From Leadbetterella sp964489955 (GTDB taxonomy: Bacteria; Bacteroidota; Bacteroidia; Cytophagales; Spirosomataceae): a stretch of 64,000 nt of DNA. Position 1 is the stretch's first letter. The number at the start of each line of letters is the position of its first letter. Location: NCBI GenBank assembly GCA_964489955.1, contig CAZBAV010000005.1, positions 1-64,000 on the forward strand, read 5' to 3'. Below the pieces are notes generated by a model. The model was not told the DNA's origin. It saw only the letters and a program-made list of their open reading frames with translations, and made no database searches. Positions 54,664 through 64,000 of this stretch are shown here, piece by piece. A program made the translations under genes and the position numbers.

Positions 54664-56877
54664 AGACTCGGGTTTAGCTTGACGCAATAGTCCGTTTATA
54701 CCTAACTTAATGTTGGCTTTCTTATTGAGCAACATCTGGCTTAAGGACAGATCCAGATTGTATCTCGATGCACTTCTGTACACTCCTCTAATCACCGGTG
54801 AATTGTACACACCAAGCACTTCTAATCTTAAGGCTTCGTTTAAGTCCAAGGTGTGACGGGTATTCAAAGACCAACTCAAGGACTCGTTAATCATATTTAC
54901 ATCTTCAAAGGTTCCGGTGTATTTGTTCTTGAAAACCGTGAAATAGTGGTTGGCTGTCCACCATTTGTAAAAGTTGCTGTTGTACATCACGTTTAAACCA
55001 TAGTTCACAAATTTCCCGACATTCTCTGGTCTTGTAAAGGTGCTGTTAGGTGTGTCTCCAGGTCCTGTAAGATATGTAATCACATCACGGGCATCACTGT
55101 AAGTCAAGGTTGTAAAAACCTTGTTGTCAAACATGTGAGTGAACTCGAAAACACTGGTTTTTGAAGGTCCCAAATTCGGATTTCCGGAAGAATAATTAAA
55201 TGGGTCATCATACACACGGAACGAGTTTACATCATGGTCTCCGGGACGATTTATTCTGCGGCTATACGCCAAACGCAAACTATTTTTTCTGTCTAAATCT
55301 CTGCTCAGATATGCATTAGGAAAAAGATCGAAATAGCTCTTGGTATAGATTTGATCCAGAGTCATTTGCTCTGCTCTTATACCTGTATATTCTCCTCTTA
55401 AGCCCACCTGAACTTTGGTTTTGCCAAAAGTCTGGCCATAAATTAAATACCCTGCCTGGAGGTGTTGTCCATATCTAAAACGGTTGGTTGTGGTATGATC
55501 CCTATCCCATCCAGAGCCTCTTAGGGTATCGTTTATCATTGAGTTGTCAATCCAGAGATAAGTGGCTTTCCAACCTGCTTCTAACTTCCCAAAATCACGA
55601 ATCGGTTTTTTATAATCAAAGCCTCCGCTGTATGTGGTATTAGCCCAATCCTGAATGTTTTTTCGGGCCGACTTGCTCGTGTTCATTCCTTCGTAATCCG
55701 TATCAAATCGGTTATCATAATCGTTTCCATGTGGTGCGTAATCAGCAAACAAGCGTAGTTCATGGTCTTTTCCTGTAAGTCTTCTTACATAGCTTAGGTT
55801 AAAGGTGAGGTTGTTATATTTTTCATCAAAACTACTGGATGTAAGCGTTTTTTGTAGAATGTTCTGTTGGCTACCATAAAGTGTCCTGTCGGCATCCAAA
55901 AAGCTAATGTAATGTCCCGCAATCCAATTAAAACTAAGCTCAAACTCACTGGTTGTATCCTTTATTACCTCTATTCCGGCACGAATTCCGTAATTATTAC
56001 CTGGATTTGTTCCAGACTTATCAAATTGAATGGCGTGGTTATTAACGTTTCCACTGAAAAACTGTTCCGAATAAGCCGAAGCCTTACTTTGGTCGTAGCC
56101 TCTGCTTCCGCTCACATACATCTTCATTTTCTCGGTTTTGTACGTTAAGCCGGCCCCGCCTGCAGCCTGAGCTAAGCGTGTATGTGAGCCTCTAAGCCAA
56201 ACATCTCCGCTGAGACCAAGAGCTTTATTTCGCTTCATTTTTATGTTGATTATGCCTCCACTGCCTTGAGCGTCTTGACGGGCAGACGGACTACTCATGA
56301 GCTCTACCTGAGACACATCTGATGCCTGAATACCACGTAGCAAAGTAGCTAATTGACTTCCTGTAAGGTGCGTAATTTTCCCGTCAATCATGACTGTCAC
56401 TCCCGCTTTTCCGTTTATGGCAAAGGTCCCTTCGTTTTGCATGGTGAGTCCGGGCAGCTTTTCCATCATTTCCAGAAGATTATTTCCTTCGGTAATTACG
56501 CTTCCCTCCACACTTACCACGGTTCTGTCTACTTCTTGTGTAATGGTTGGTCGTCTTCCTGCTACCTTAACTTCATTTAATGTACTTGATGCCGGTGAGA
56601 GCTTTATTACGGGCAACTCTTTACCTTTTTGGTAGGCTACATCCTGGGTTTCATATCCTATATAAGAAATTCTCAAAACTCCCCTTTCTCCATTGTACTT
56701 AAGCTGGAACTCGCCATTTATACCTGTGATGGTTTCACCCACTCTGCTAGAGTCGGGTAAAGAAAAAAGAAGAACGGTAGCTCCCGGAAGCTCTTCATTT
56801 TTTTCGTCAACTACCTTACCGGTTATTTGGGAAAAAGCACAGTGAGATAGGAAAACTAAAAGTAGAGTTTTGAACAT
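54574..56877 (-). CDS. outer-membrane barrel protein (TonB-dependent receptor-like)
   Basis: 767 aa from the ATG at 56877. The longer TTG frame at 56901 is rejected because it lies in the promoter box. Signal peptide to about residue 16 (CAFSQ), carboxypeptidase-regulatory-like domain (about 18-100), plug (about 105-215; VTVMIDGKITHLTGSQ), and a barrel ending VLLTFSYRIG with a terminal Gly. It has the same overall form as the 41493-43919 protein. It follows the YVTN genes and has its own promoter. Confidence 0.9.
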   Translation of the reverse strand: MFKTLLLVFLSHCAFSQITGKVVDEKNEELPGATVLLFSLPDSSRVGETITGINGEFQLKYNGERGVLRISYIGYETQDVAYQKGKELPVIKLSPASSTLNEVKVAGRRPTITQEVDRTVVSVEGSVITEGNNLLEMMEKLPGLTMQNEGTFAINGKAGVTVMIDGKITHLTGSQLATLLRGIQASDVSQVELMSSPSARQDAQGSGGIINIKMKRNKALGLSGDVWLRGSHTRLAQAAGGAGLTYKTEKMKMYVSGSRGYDQSKASAYSEQFFSGNVNNHAIQFDKSGTNPGNNYGIRAGIEVIKDTTSEFELSFNWIAGHYISFLDADRTLYGSQQNILQKTLTSSSFDEKYNNLTFNLSYVRRLTGKDHELRLFADYAPHGNDYDNRFDTDYEGMNTSKSARKNIQDWANTTYSGGFDYKKPIRDFGKLEAGWKATYLWIDNSMINDTLRGSGWDRDHTTTNRFRYGQHLQAGYLIYGQTFGKTKVQVGLRGEYTGIRAEQMTLDQIYTKSYFDLFPNAYLSRDLDRKNSLRLAYSRRINRPGDHDVNSFRVYDDPFNYSSGNPNLGPSKTSVFEFTHMFDNKVFTTLTYSDARDVITYLTGPGDTPNSTFTRPENVGKFVNYGLNVMYNSNFYKWWTANHYFTVFKNKYTGTFEDVNMINESLSWSLNTRHTLDLNEALRLEVLGVYNSPVIRGVYRSASRYNLDLSLSQMLLNKKANIKLGINGLLRQAKPESSSDFGTLRTYSFSRPDNRKVLLTFSYRIG

Positions 56878-56898
56878 TATTTGGTAAGGGTTAAACTG

Positions 56899-56929
56899 CA
56901 AAGATATTATTTAGAATTATTTTAAACAA
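56899..56929 (-). promoter_or_regulatory. promoter of the 54574-56877 barrel gene
   Basis: -7 box TATCTTTG (56899-56906) and TTG (56927-56929) with a 20-bp spacer. The promoter sits in the 53-bp gap after the YVTN gene, and the leader is only about 18 nt. Confidence 0.8.
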
Positions 56930-56930
56930 C

Positions 56931-57959
56931 TCATTTCGCTTTCGCGATTTTAATGACGCTGTTTCCATTTTCTACAGGAGACTCGCCACGTCCTTCTTTT
57001 TTGAGCGTTACGAAAATATCTCCTGAAGCTTTATCAAGGGCAATAGTATTAGGCAGAGCCCCGGTAGGGATACGTTCAATAATCTTATAGTTTTTCATAT
57101 CTATTACCGCCACGTCTCTTCTGCGTCTGTTTGCCGTATAAACAAGGTCATTGGCTTCATCATACACCAGTCCAATCGGAGAAGAAGGCTCAACACCCAG
57201 ATGTACCTTTGTTATGATTTCACCCGTATTACCGTCTAAAACCGTTACATTGTTATCGGTAGACTGACTCACGAAAATCCTGTTGTTTTTAATATCCAGA
57301 GCAATATTCATGGGACAATATGACCATGTTTTGTATTTCGAAATCAGCTTTCTGGTCTCACTATCATACACGTTTACATAACCTTCCATGGTTTCACCAT
57401 CCGTTTGGTAAATTCTGTTACGGGAAGCATCAGCTGCCAGTCCAAGCAGATATCCTTTATCAAATGATATATCACTTACGTATTTGTTTGTTTTTCCGTC
57501 AATGATCCATACGCCCGGATTTCCATGATCAGACACATAAACTTCGTTTCTCTGCTCATCCACGGCAATTTCACGAATTTTTGACTTCTCTTTTCCATTA
57601 GGAATAACGGTGACCTTCCTGGTTTTCAGGTCAATTGCCGTAACAGTGTTCTGACGTGAATTTCCAGCATAAATGGTTTGGGTCTTATTATTAAGTGCTA
57701 TTCCATAAGGTACGCTTTTACCTACATTTACACTGTCTACAACCTGCAATGATTTTGAATCTAAGGCGTAAATAAAATTGTCGCCTTCACGTCCAGCTCC
57801 TGTTTTAGGACCTGCAACATAAATTTTTTGGTTGGTAGGATTAAATACTAATTGGTAAACCTCAGCATTAAGCTTTTGTGTTTGCTTAATTGTATATGAG
57901 TCTTGGGCTGCAAGCTGGTTTACCACTAGCAGCATAATGAAAAGTAAGCTATTTTTCAT
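56931..57959 (-). CDS. YVTN-family beta-propeller protein, downstream paralogue
   Basis: 342 aa. Signal peptide to about residue 18. Seven-bladed propeller repeats (IYVAGPKTGAGREGDNFIYA, IYAGNSRQNTVTAIDLKT, FVSQSTDNNVTVLDGNTGEI, VYTANRRRRDVAVID) are visible. It is about 70% identical to its equally long neighbour at 58042-59070. Members bind metals or partner receptors in known systems, but the role here is unknown. Confidence 0.88.
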   Translation of the reverse strand: MKNSLLFIMLLVVNQLAAQDSYTIKQTQKLNAEVYQLVFNPTNQKIYVAGPKTGAGREGDNFIYALDSKSLQVVDSVNVGKSVPYGIALNNKTQTIYAGNSRQNTVTAIDLKTRKVTVIPNGKEKSKIREIAVDEQRNEVYVSDHGNPGVWIIDGKTNKYVSDISFDKGYLLGLAADASRNRIYQTDGETMEGYVNVYDSETRKLISKYKTWSYCPMNIALDIKNNRIFVSQSTDNNVTVLDGNTGEIITKVHLGVEPSSPIGLVYDEANDLVYTANRRRRDVAVIDMKNYKIIERIPTGALPNTIALDKASGDIFVTLKKEGRGESPVENGNSVIKIAKAK

Positions 57960-57989
57960 GGTAGAAGTTAAGAATTAGAAAAAGAAGGA

Positions 57990-58009
57990 GTGCAGCAAAA
58001 ATGCCGCAC
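57990..58009 (-). promoter_or_regulatory. intergenic hairpin between the YVTN genes
   Basis: An 8-bp stem GTGCGGCA with TGCTGCAC (one G-U pair) and a 4-nt loop, followed by a U-rich stretch. Could be a weak terminator or a processing and stability site. Confidence 0.5.
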
Positions 58010-58041
58010 CCACATTCTCTCAATATGAAAAAAAACAGTCT

Positions 58042-59070
58042 TTAGTTTCTTACAATTTTGGCAACTGTATTGCCATTGGGAACTGGCTCTCCATTTCTTC
58101 CTGCCTTTTTGTTGGTCACATAAACTGTACCCGTAGTTTTATCCAGAGTTAGCGTATTCGGAAGTCCGTCTGTAACTACTCTCTCTAAGATTTTATATGT
58201 CCCAGCGTCTATGACAGCCACTTCTTTCTTGTTTCTGTTAGCCGTAAATATCAGGTTATTCTTTTCGTCATAAACAAGGCCAATAGGAGATGTATCCCAT
58301 CCCGTATATACTTTGCTGATGATTTCGCCTGTTTTTCCGTCAAGTATAGTCACGTTGTTGTCATTAGACTGACTTACAAAAAGACGGTTCCCTTTGGTAT
58401 CAACAGTGATGTTTAGCGGACAATACGACCACGTTTTATACTTCTTCTCCAATTTCTTGGTTTTTGAATCGTAAACGTTTACATAGCCTTCCATGGTGTC
58501 TCCATCTGTTTGGTAGATTTTACCTCTTTGTGCGTCTACCGCCAAGCCAAGCAAATATCCTTTTTCGAAACTTATTGCTCCTGTATACGTGTTGGTTTTT
58601 CCATCTATAATCCAAACCCCCGGGTTTCCGTGATCCGAAACGTAGATTTCATTTCTGTCTTCATCCACTGCAATTTCACGGATTTTAGATTTCTCTTTTC
58701 CGTTTCCTATAACCTTAACTTCTCTTGTTTTTAGGTCAATAGAGGTCACCGAGTTTTGGCGTGAGTTTCCTGCATAAACCGTTTGGGTTTTATTGTTTAA
58801 AGTAATACCGTAAGGTACATTTTTACCCACGTTAATACTGTCTACCACTGCAAGAGTTTTAGCGTCTAGTGCATAAATGAAGTTATCGCCTTCACGTCCA
58901 GCCCCTGTTTTAGGACCTGCCACATATACCCTTTGGTTTGTAGGGTTATACACTAACTGATATAACTCAGCTCCTACTGGCTGTATTTTTTCTACTTTGT
59001 ACTGACTTTCCTGAGCCATTGCCGAGCCGAAAACCAAAGCAGCGGCTAAGCTGATTAATCCTTTTTTCAT
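58042..59070 (-). CDS. YVTN-family beta-propeller protein, upstream paralogue
   Basis: 342 aa, signal peptide (GSAMAQ). The propeller repeats match the neighbour blade by blade. The pair is the result of tandem duplication. It lies 51 bp after the DUF4374 gene in what looks like one operon with the TonB receptor. Confidence 0.88.
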   Translation of the reverse strand: MKKGLISLAAALVFGSAMAQESQYKVEKIQPVGAELYQLVYNPTNQRVYVAGPKTGAGREGDNFIYALDAKTLAVVDSINVGKNVPYGITLNNKTQTVYAGNSRQNSVTSIDLKTREVKVIGNGKEKSKIREIAVDEDRNEIYVSDHGNPGVWIIDGKTNTYTGAISFEKGYLLGLAVDAQRGKIYQTDGDTMEGYVNVYDSKTKKLEKKYKTWSYCPLNITVDTKGNRLFVSQSNDNNVTILDGKTGEIISKVYTGWDTSPIGLVYDEKNNLIFTANRNKKEVAVIDAGTYKILERVVTDGLPNTLTLDKTTGTVYVTNKKAGRNGEPVPNGNTVAKIVRN

Positions 59071-59088
59071 TTTTGAATTATGTTATGA

Positions 59089-59111
59089 GCCGGGAGCCTA
59101 AAACTCCCAGC
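59089..59111 (-). promoter_or_regulatory. intergenic hairpin between DUF4374 and YVTN genes
   Basis: An 8-bp stem GCTGGGAG with CTCCCGGC (one G-U pair), no U tract. Likely an mRNA stability or processing element. Confidence 0.45.
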
Positions 59112-59121
59112 TGCGGTTTGG

Positions 59122-60342
59122 TTAGTTTAATTTGTATAAGATCGGGGTGTCATCACTACCACCAATTACTTTAAGACCTTTGGTAAGCGTGTCCTTATCC
59201 GCATCATATTCCCATATATATACAGCGTCTGCGTTAGGGTCATTTACTGCTATATAAGCGTTTCCGTTATGAACCACACTTGATCTGGAATTCATTAGTA
59301 AAGGGAAATCCAGTTTCTTAAGAATCTTCTGGTTTCTGTAATCTACTACGTAGTATTGCCACATGGCAGCATACCACCAGTCATCACTTGTTTTTACATT
59401 ATTGGCTGCATCATGAGCATTAATTATGATACCTTTTCCGTTTCCAAGGTTAATAACCCCAAGTTGGTTATCCTTGTTTAGTAATGCCGAAGTATTGAAG
59501 AAATAGTTCTTATCTAATTCTGTAGTGTTTGCTCCTACTTTAAAGAAACCTGTAGGCATATTTGCTTTGCTCCCGCCTAATCTTGGCATTGGAATAGTCA
59601 TGATGTACGTATCATTTCCATCCACAAATTGGCTATAATACCCGTTACGAAGCGTTCCCATTGGAGCAGACCGTCCGTCACGGCTTGTTAATGTAAATCC
59701 GTCCAGGTTTGGCAGATTTACAGAAGCCATGTAAGTTGAGTCATAGTGTACTCTCGTAGCTTCATTGTATAATCCAAACCCAAACAACAGTTGGTTGTTT
59801 TTAGGAACAGCCGAGAAGATACGGATGGTATGACCAGCAGGAACCTTTGATTGGTCTAATTGTCCAGACTTCTCTATTCTCATTGTTTCTGTATTTACAA
59901 TAACAAAGAGGTTACTGCTTCTTGGTCCAAACATGAGTTGAGTATCTGAAACCCATACGTGCCATCCCAAATAAGGGCTTGGAAACTCAGTAAAAGGAAT
60001 TTCGGCTACGGTAGTAAGAACATCGCTTTGGAATTTATACTTTCCGAATTTACCCGCATTAGGGTCTAAGTGGTAAAAGAAGTTTCCTTTTTGAATAATA
60101 TTTTCTCCCCAGGTAAAAATACCTGTAACATCTACACCTTTACCTACCGGAGATATCTCTCCCGACTTTAAATCACTTACGCTTAACAGATACTGGCTTC
60201 CGTTATCTGCCCTAAAAGAAATCGCATACTCACCCGGTTCTGCCGGAGCAACTGAACCTCCATCATCGTCATTGTCACAAGACATTGCTGTCATGGCAGC
60301 TAGTCCTAAGAAAAGAAAACTTGTTTTGATTGAACTTAACAT
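59122..60342 (-). CDS. DUF4374 surface lipoprotein (XusB-like)
   Basis: 406 aa. The lipobox is TAMSC, followed by DNDDDGG, an acidic run like Bacteroidota surface-export signals. The rest is a DUF4374 propeller. In Bacteroides the DUF4374 protein XusB is a surface siderophore-binding lipoprotein encoded beside the TonB receptor XusA. Here it is 17 bp after the receptor gene, supporting the same role; the assignment rests on context and family memory. Confidence 0.82.
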   Translation of the reverse strand: MLSSIKTSFLFLGLAAMTAMSCDNDDDGGSVAPAEPGEYAISFRADNGSQYLLSVSDLKSGEISPVGKGVDVTGIFTWGENIIQKGNFFYHLDPNAGKFGKYKFQSDVLTTVAEIPFTEFPSPYLGWHVWVSDTQLMFGPRSSNLFVIVNTETMRIEKSGQLDQSKVPAGHTIRIFSAVPKNNQLLFGFGLYNEATRVHYDSTYMASVNLPNLDGFTLTSRDGRSAPMGTLRNGYYSQFVDGNDTYIMTIPMPRLGGSKANMPTGFFKVGANTTELDKNYFFNTSALLNKDNQLGVINLGNGKGIIINAHDAANNVKTSDDWWYAAMWQYYVVDYRNQKILKKLDFPLLMNSRSSVVHNGNAYIAVNDPNADAVYIWEYDADKDTLTKGLKVIGGSDDTPILYKLN

Positions 60343-60359
60343 ATTTAAATAATTGATTA

Positions 60360-63056
60360 TTAGTAATTAAACATTTTGTAAGAGGATAGTACATATCTGA
60401 ATTTTACAAACACTGCCCTACCCGGTTTTTGTAATTTAAAGTTGTCATAAGCAATCTCATCGAAGAGGTTTCGGCCTTCCAATGTGATATTGTACTTACC
60501 TGATTTTAAGGAGTAAGTGATTGCAAGATTGTGTATCAGCTGGGTTGGGATATAGTCTTTGGTAGTCTTGTTTCCCAGCTTAGACCAGCTCAAAGAGTAG
60601 TTATTTATATACTGCGTAAACCAGTTGAACTGCATTCGGGTACCTTTGCCAAATACGTCGCTTTTTCCAATGCTGAAATCGGCATTTCCATATAACCAAG
60701 GTTGGTTAGGAACACGACTACCATAGGTTATTTTGGGACGGATTGTACCGCGAGCGTATTTTTCTCTATCCACCGCATTTTGGTAGCTCATGTTTACTGA
60801 GAAAGTAAGCAACTTGAAGTATTCATACCTAAAATCAGCTTCAAATCCGTCTATTTTTATTCCTCCGTAATTGTAATACTGTGAAAAGTCTCCTGTACCA
60901 GAACTCGGCATAGTATAGATATAGTCTCTAGCATTCCTATAGAAACCAGATGCCTCAGCAGATATAGAGTGTTTTCCAAAACGTTTAACATAGAAAGCCC
61001 CCAGATTAAAGTTGTCGCTATTTTCCGGTTTCAAATTCGGGTTACCAAGAACCTCCTCTCCGTTTCCGTAGAGTTCTATCAAGCCCGGAAGCCGGTAAGC
61101 ATGTTCATAGGAGAATTTAATCCCGATATTCTCATTAAATCTATATCTGGATGCTCCTCCGTAACCTATGTAAGATGAGCGTTCATTAGAAAGCGTGCTG
61201 TCTACAGATACCACCTTCCCGGAAAACCCAAAGTGCTTAACAAAGAAACTGTTTGTAAGACGCTTATCAAAAAAGTCTTGTTGATAAGACAAACCGGTAA
61301 CCGTTTTATTGAGCCTGTTAGAGCGGTTATAAGTATTATTGTAAGGGTCAATCTCATTATACCCCTCTCTGAACGAGCTATTAAAATTGTAGTTCAGGTT
61401 TAGAATATGATCTTTATGAATGATGTAGTTCAGGTTTACCTGAGCCAGAGCATTATGACCTGTAAAATGAGTAATAGACTTAGTGGTTCTTAATTCACCT
61501 CCAGATTGGTTCACTCTATCTGGTACGCCGGTCCACTGGTACCATGTTCTTGAACTGGTATCGGTAATCACAGATTTCTCACTTGAGAAGTTTGCAAATG
61601 CTCTTGCTGACAATCCTTTTACCAGAAGGTCTTCCTTTCTATAGCGAAGCGAGGGAACGGTATTATGACTTTGGTTTGTCATCTCCCCTATTACTTTTTC
61701 TTGGGTAGCACCGGTTTGGCGTTCGTTAAAAACAGTGGTATGTGTTAAACCAATAACAAAAATGTCCGCCCATTTTTTATTAGAAACACCTGCTTCTAGC
61801 TGAGCCATAAAAGATTCATAGCCGTCATGGAAACGACGTAACTTATCTTTTACCACAAACCTCCCGTCTTCAATAACCTCTAACTTCACGTTGGCCTCCG
61901 GGTTATTACGCATGTAGTAATTGTTGTCAGAGTAATTGTAATACGAATTGAAATTGAAGGTAATTCCCGACTTGGGAGCGGTATAGCCTGCTGTAATAGC
62001 CGCTCTATGCGTATTGAAAGATCCAATACTATAGCTGGCATCTAGTTTATTGGCTCCTTTTCCGTTGGTGATAATATTCACTGCACCACCCAGAGCATCT
62101 GAGCCCAAATATGCCGGAACCACACCTTTGTAAACTTCTATCCTTTCAGCAAGATTTACAGGAATATTGTTGAGCGTCATGCCTCCTCCGAAAGACTCCA
62201 TCGGAATTCCATCAATAAAAAATTTGATGTGGTTACCCGAAAGACCATTGATGGAAAAGCGAAAATCAGAACCCATTCCGCCTGTTTCCTGTATTCTTAC
62301 TCCACTGGTACGGTTCAATATTTGGTTTACATCTGAAGTAGTATTAGAAAAACGGGCTAGATCTATAGAGGTAACATTAAAGCCGCTCTCACGTATTTCT
62401 GCGGTTTCGGTTTTACCTTTTACAATAACCTCCTGAAGTTGCTGCCTATCTTCCACCAAATCCAGTTCTAAAGATGCTCTTTCTTTCAGATTTACTTTTC
62501 TGGTTTGCGATACAAAACCAATGATAGAAAACTCCAGCGTATGTTCACCTTGTTCCAATCCTTCAATCTTAAAAGCACCATCTACATCCGTAATTGCACC
62601 TTTGTTGGTATTTTTAACATGTACAGTTACGCCGGCAAGCCCCTCTTTTGTCTTATCAAAAACCTTTCCTTCAATAATACCAATCTTTGGCGATATTACC
62701 TTTGGCTCTGCTTTGACTTCTGCTAGACGAATAGAGATGGTATTAGAAGAGGTAACTCTCAGGTCAGTGATACTGTTATGGAATATGTCATCTAAAACAG
62801 TCTTGACGCTTGCCCCTGAAAAACTCTTTGTGATTTTTGCAGACTTATCTACCTGACTGCTACTGTACGATATGGTATAGCCTATGTGGTTTCCAAGCTT
62901 TTCTGCAGCTTCCTGTATAGAAGCCTGCGTAAACTTAATTGTAATGGGTTTAGTGAGAATGTTCTGTTGACCCCACGCATTTACATTTCCTAAAAATGTG
63001 GCAATAAATATCCACGTCCAGACCAAACTTGGTCTGATTTTCTTACTTTTGTTCAA
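60360..63056 (-). CDS. TonB-dependent receptor with STN domain
   Basis: About 898 aa from TTG at 63056; the open frame extends to a GTG at 63116 but the signal peptide starts after KSKKIRP. STN domain (about 35-95; FTQASIQEAAEKLGNHIGYT), carboxypeptidase-like domain (about 125-205), plug (about 215-330; VTSIDLARFSNTTSDVNQIL), then barrel to the C-terminal aromatic end (MFNY). The STN domain interacts with FecR-type anti-sigma proteins in the known family. The FecR gene is directly upstream. Likely cargo is a siderophore or other iron complex. Confidence 0.9.
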   Translation of the reverse strand: MNKSKKIRPSLVWTWIFIATFLGNVNAWGQQNILTKPITIKFTQASIQEAAEKLGNHIGYTISYSSSQVDKSAKITKSFSGASVKTVLDDIFHNSITDLRVTSSNTISIRLAEVKAEPKVISPKIGIIEGKVFDKTKEGLAGVTVHVKNTNKGAITDVDGAFKIEGLEQGEHTLEFSIIGFVSQTRKVNLKERASLELDLVEDRQQLQEVIVKGKTETAEIRESGFNVTSIDLARFSNTTSDVNQILNRTSGVRIQETGGMGSDFRFSINGLSGNHIKFFIDGIPMESFGGGMTLNNIPVNLAERIEVYKGVVPAYLGSDALGGAVNIITNGKGANKLDASYSIGSFNTHRAAITAGYTAPKSGITFNFNSYYNYSDNNYYMRNNPEANVKLEVIEDGRFVVKDKLRRFHDGYESFMAQLEAGVSNKKWADIFVIGLTHTTVFNERQTGATQEKVIGEMTNQSHNTVPSLRYRKEDLLVKGLSARAFANFSSEKSVITDTSSRTWYQWTGVPDRVNQSGGELRTTKSITHFTGHNALAQVNLNYIIHKDHILNLNYNFNSSFREGYNEIDPYNNTYNRSNRLNKTVTGLSYQQDFFDKRLTNSFFVKHFGFSGKVVSVDSTLSNERSSYIGYGGASRYRFNENIGIKFSYEHAYRLPGLIELYGNGEEVLGNPNLKPENSDNFNLGAFYVKRFGKHSISAEASGFYRNARDYIYTMPSSGTGDFSQYYNYGGIKIDGFEADFRYEYFKLLTFSVNMSYQNAVDREKYARGTIRPKITYGSRVPNQPWLYGNADFSIGKSDVFGKGTRMQFNWFTQYINNYSLSWSKLGNKTTKDYIPTQLIHNLAITYSLKSGKYNITLEGRNLFDEIAYDNFKLQKPGRAVFVKFRYVLSSYKMFNY

Positions 63057-63137
63057 AACTAATCTTATTTGAGGGTTATTTTTTCGACCCGGTGTTACAG
63101 TTTGGCGACCAAGCACCGGGTTTAGTTTTTTAAATGT

Positions 63138-64000
63138 TTAGTATATCTCTATTTTACTTTCAGTCACTTTATAGTTACAGTTTAGCACAAAGCAAATATC
63201 CTCCATAACAGCTCTCACAGAAGCCGCTTTATGTGAACCTGTGTAATTCTTCTTTAGCAATGCCGGGTTTTTCACATTTACTTCCAACCCAAACCGCCGT
63301 TCTAATATCGGAATCAGCTCTTTTACGGATAAATCATTAATGGTAAGTCCACCGTCTCTCCAATGGTCACGCATTTCAATTTTCTCGGTACGCGACTCAA
63401 TTATCCCCGTAGAAGTCTCCAATAGTGCAAATTCCCTGGCAACTAAGACTTGTGGTTTACTATCTGATTGCAGCGTACTAAAGCTCACTTTCCCTTCCGT
63501 TACGCTCAACTCTTGGTTTTCCCCTTTGTACGCTTTCAGATTAAACTCTGTGCCTAATACTTTTAGCTCACTTTGGTCGGTTTCTATCCTGAACCTACGT
63601 TTTGGGTCCTTTGCTACTTCAAAATAAGCCTCGCCTGTGAGTTTCACATCTCTAGCCGTATCCGCAAACTTTTCAGGGTATTCTATCGTACTTTCTGCAT
63701 TCAAAAAAACTCGCGTACCATCTGCCAAATCTATTTGCTTAATTTCCCCTTTCTGGGTACTTACTGCTTTGAAAACACACTCTTCCGGTTTTTTGTAAGC
63801 ATTAAATCCTATCCAAGTAAGACCAGAAACCAGGAAAAGGCTAGCAGCTATACTTAAGCTTTTCTTCCAACCCTGAACTCTACTTCTCGAAACCTCAAAA
63901 ACTGGACTTAAATTTTCTTCTCCCTCAGCGTATGTTTCGTTTTCCCAGCTCGTTTCCTGAAGCCAAAGTTCTACCATCTGCCTCTCTTCTTCAGAACACA
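63138..64000 (-). CDS. FecR family anti-sigma protein (partial at window end)
   Basis: The frame is open past the ATG at 63977 to the end of the window with a family-like sequence (CSEEERQMVELWLQ), so the true start is beyond 64000. Features: N-terminal anti-sigma-type region, a membrane helix (SIAASLFLVSGLTWIGFNAY), the FecR domain (GEIKQIDLADGTRVFLNAES) and the C-terminal DUF4974/STN-like domain (LSVKELIPILERRFGLEV). The partner FecI-type sigma gene should lie just outside. Confidence 0.9.
   Translation of the reverse strand, partial: CSEEERQMVELWLQETSWENETYAEGEENLSPVFEVSRSRVQGWKKSLSIAASLFLVSGLTWIGFNAYKKPEECVFKAVSTQKGEIKQIDLADGTRVFLNAESTIEYPEKFADTARDVKLTGEAYFEVAKDPKRRFRIETDQSELKVLGTEFNLKAYKGENQELSVTEGKVSFSTLQSDSKPQVLVAREFALLETSTGIIESRTEKIEMRDHWRDGGLTINDLSVKELIPILERRFGLEVNVKNPALLKKNYTGSHKAASVRAVMEDICFVLNCNYKVTESKIEIY

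Noticed and set aside
63057..63116. GTG start for the TonB receptor at 63116
   Set aside because: Adds residues ahead of a normal signal peptide.

Overview
The window looks like chromosomal DNA of a Bacteroidota (probably Cytophagia-type) bacterium. The evidence is the promoters, which are TAnnTTTG (-7) boxes rather than sigma70 boxes, the many large secreted Fn3/GEVED/Ig proteins, the TonB-type barrels with carboxypeptidase-like N-terminal domains, the LytTR and TPR-hybrid regulators, and the RpoB/RpoC sequences. No tRNA, rRNA, CRISPR array, integrase or transposase gene was seen.

Layout. 1-6.0 kb: rpoB-rpoC on the minus strand, with a 10-N assembly gap in rpoC and a promoter and structured leader of their own. 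6.8-15.0 kb: secreted or lipoprotein genes on the plus strand, then a TlpA-like protein and a flotillin/NfeD pair on the minus strand. 15.2-29.7 kb: a block bounded at both ends by a 76-bp copy of the 3' end of rplL plus its terminator. It holds a 2565-aa GEVED/Fn3/L-domain surface protein, a LamG plus HExxH protein, an orphan LytTR regulator and a TPR hybrid sensor/AraC protein. 29.7-32.1 kb: rplK-rplA-rplJ-rplL. In most bacteria rplL is followed directly by rpoB; here about 24 kb lies between them.

32.3-35.6 kb: a Uma2 protein, a 209-bp MITE-like element with 22-bp inverted ends and a 6-bp target duplication, an SDR and an AraC-type regulator. 35.8-41.1 kb: the most interesting locus, a four-gene set resembling a divergent chaperone-usher pilus system. 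It has a single-domain pilin-like protein, a PapD-like chaperone, a protein with two tandem pilin-like domains (tip-adhesin-like) and a large outer-membrane barrel protein in the usher position. A promoter with an 18-bp palindrome precedes it, and a hairpin terminator lies between the pilin and chaperone genes.

41.2-47.5 kb (minus): an ECF sigma factor, a HEAT-repeat anti-sigma-like protein, two DUF4097-like proteins, a small secreted protein and an outer-membrane barrel protein. 47.9-50.2 kb (plus): a thioesterase, a PH-like membrane protein, a Crp/Fnr regulator and an SDR. 50.3-54.1 kb: a 1261-aa Ig-like surface protein with the same C-terminal module as the 2565-aa protein.

54.6-64 kb (minus): a FecR (cut by the window end), an STN-containing TonB-dependent receptor, a DUF4374 surface lipoprotein, two tandem paralogous YVTN propellers and a further barrel protein with its own promoter. 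The receptor plus DUF4374 pair resembles XusAB-type siderophore uptake. The FecR and STN domains imply surface signalling through a FecI-type sigma factor beyond the window.
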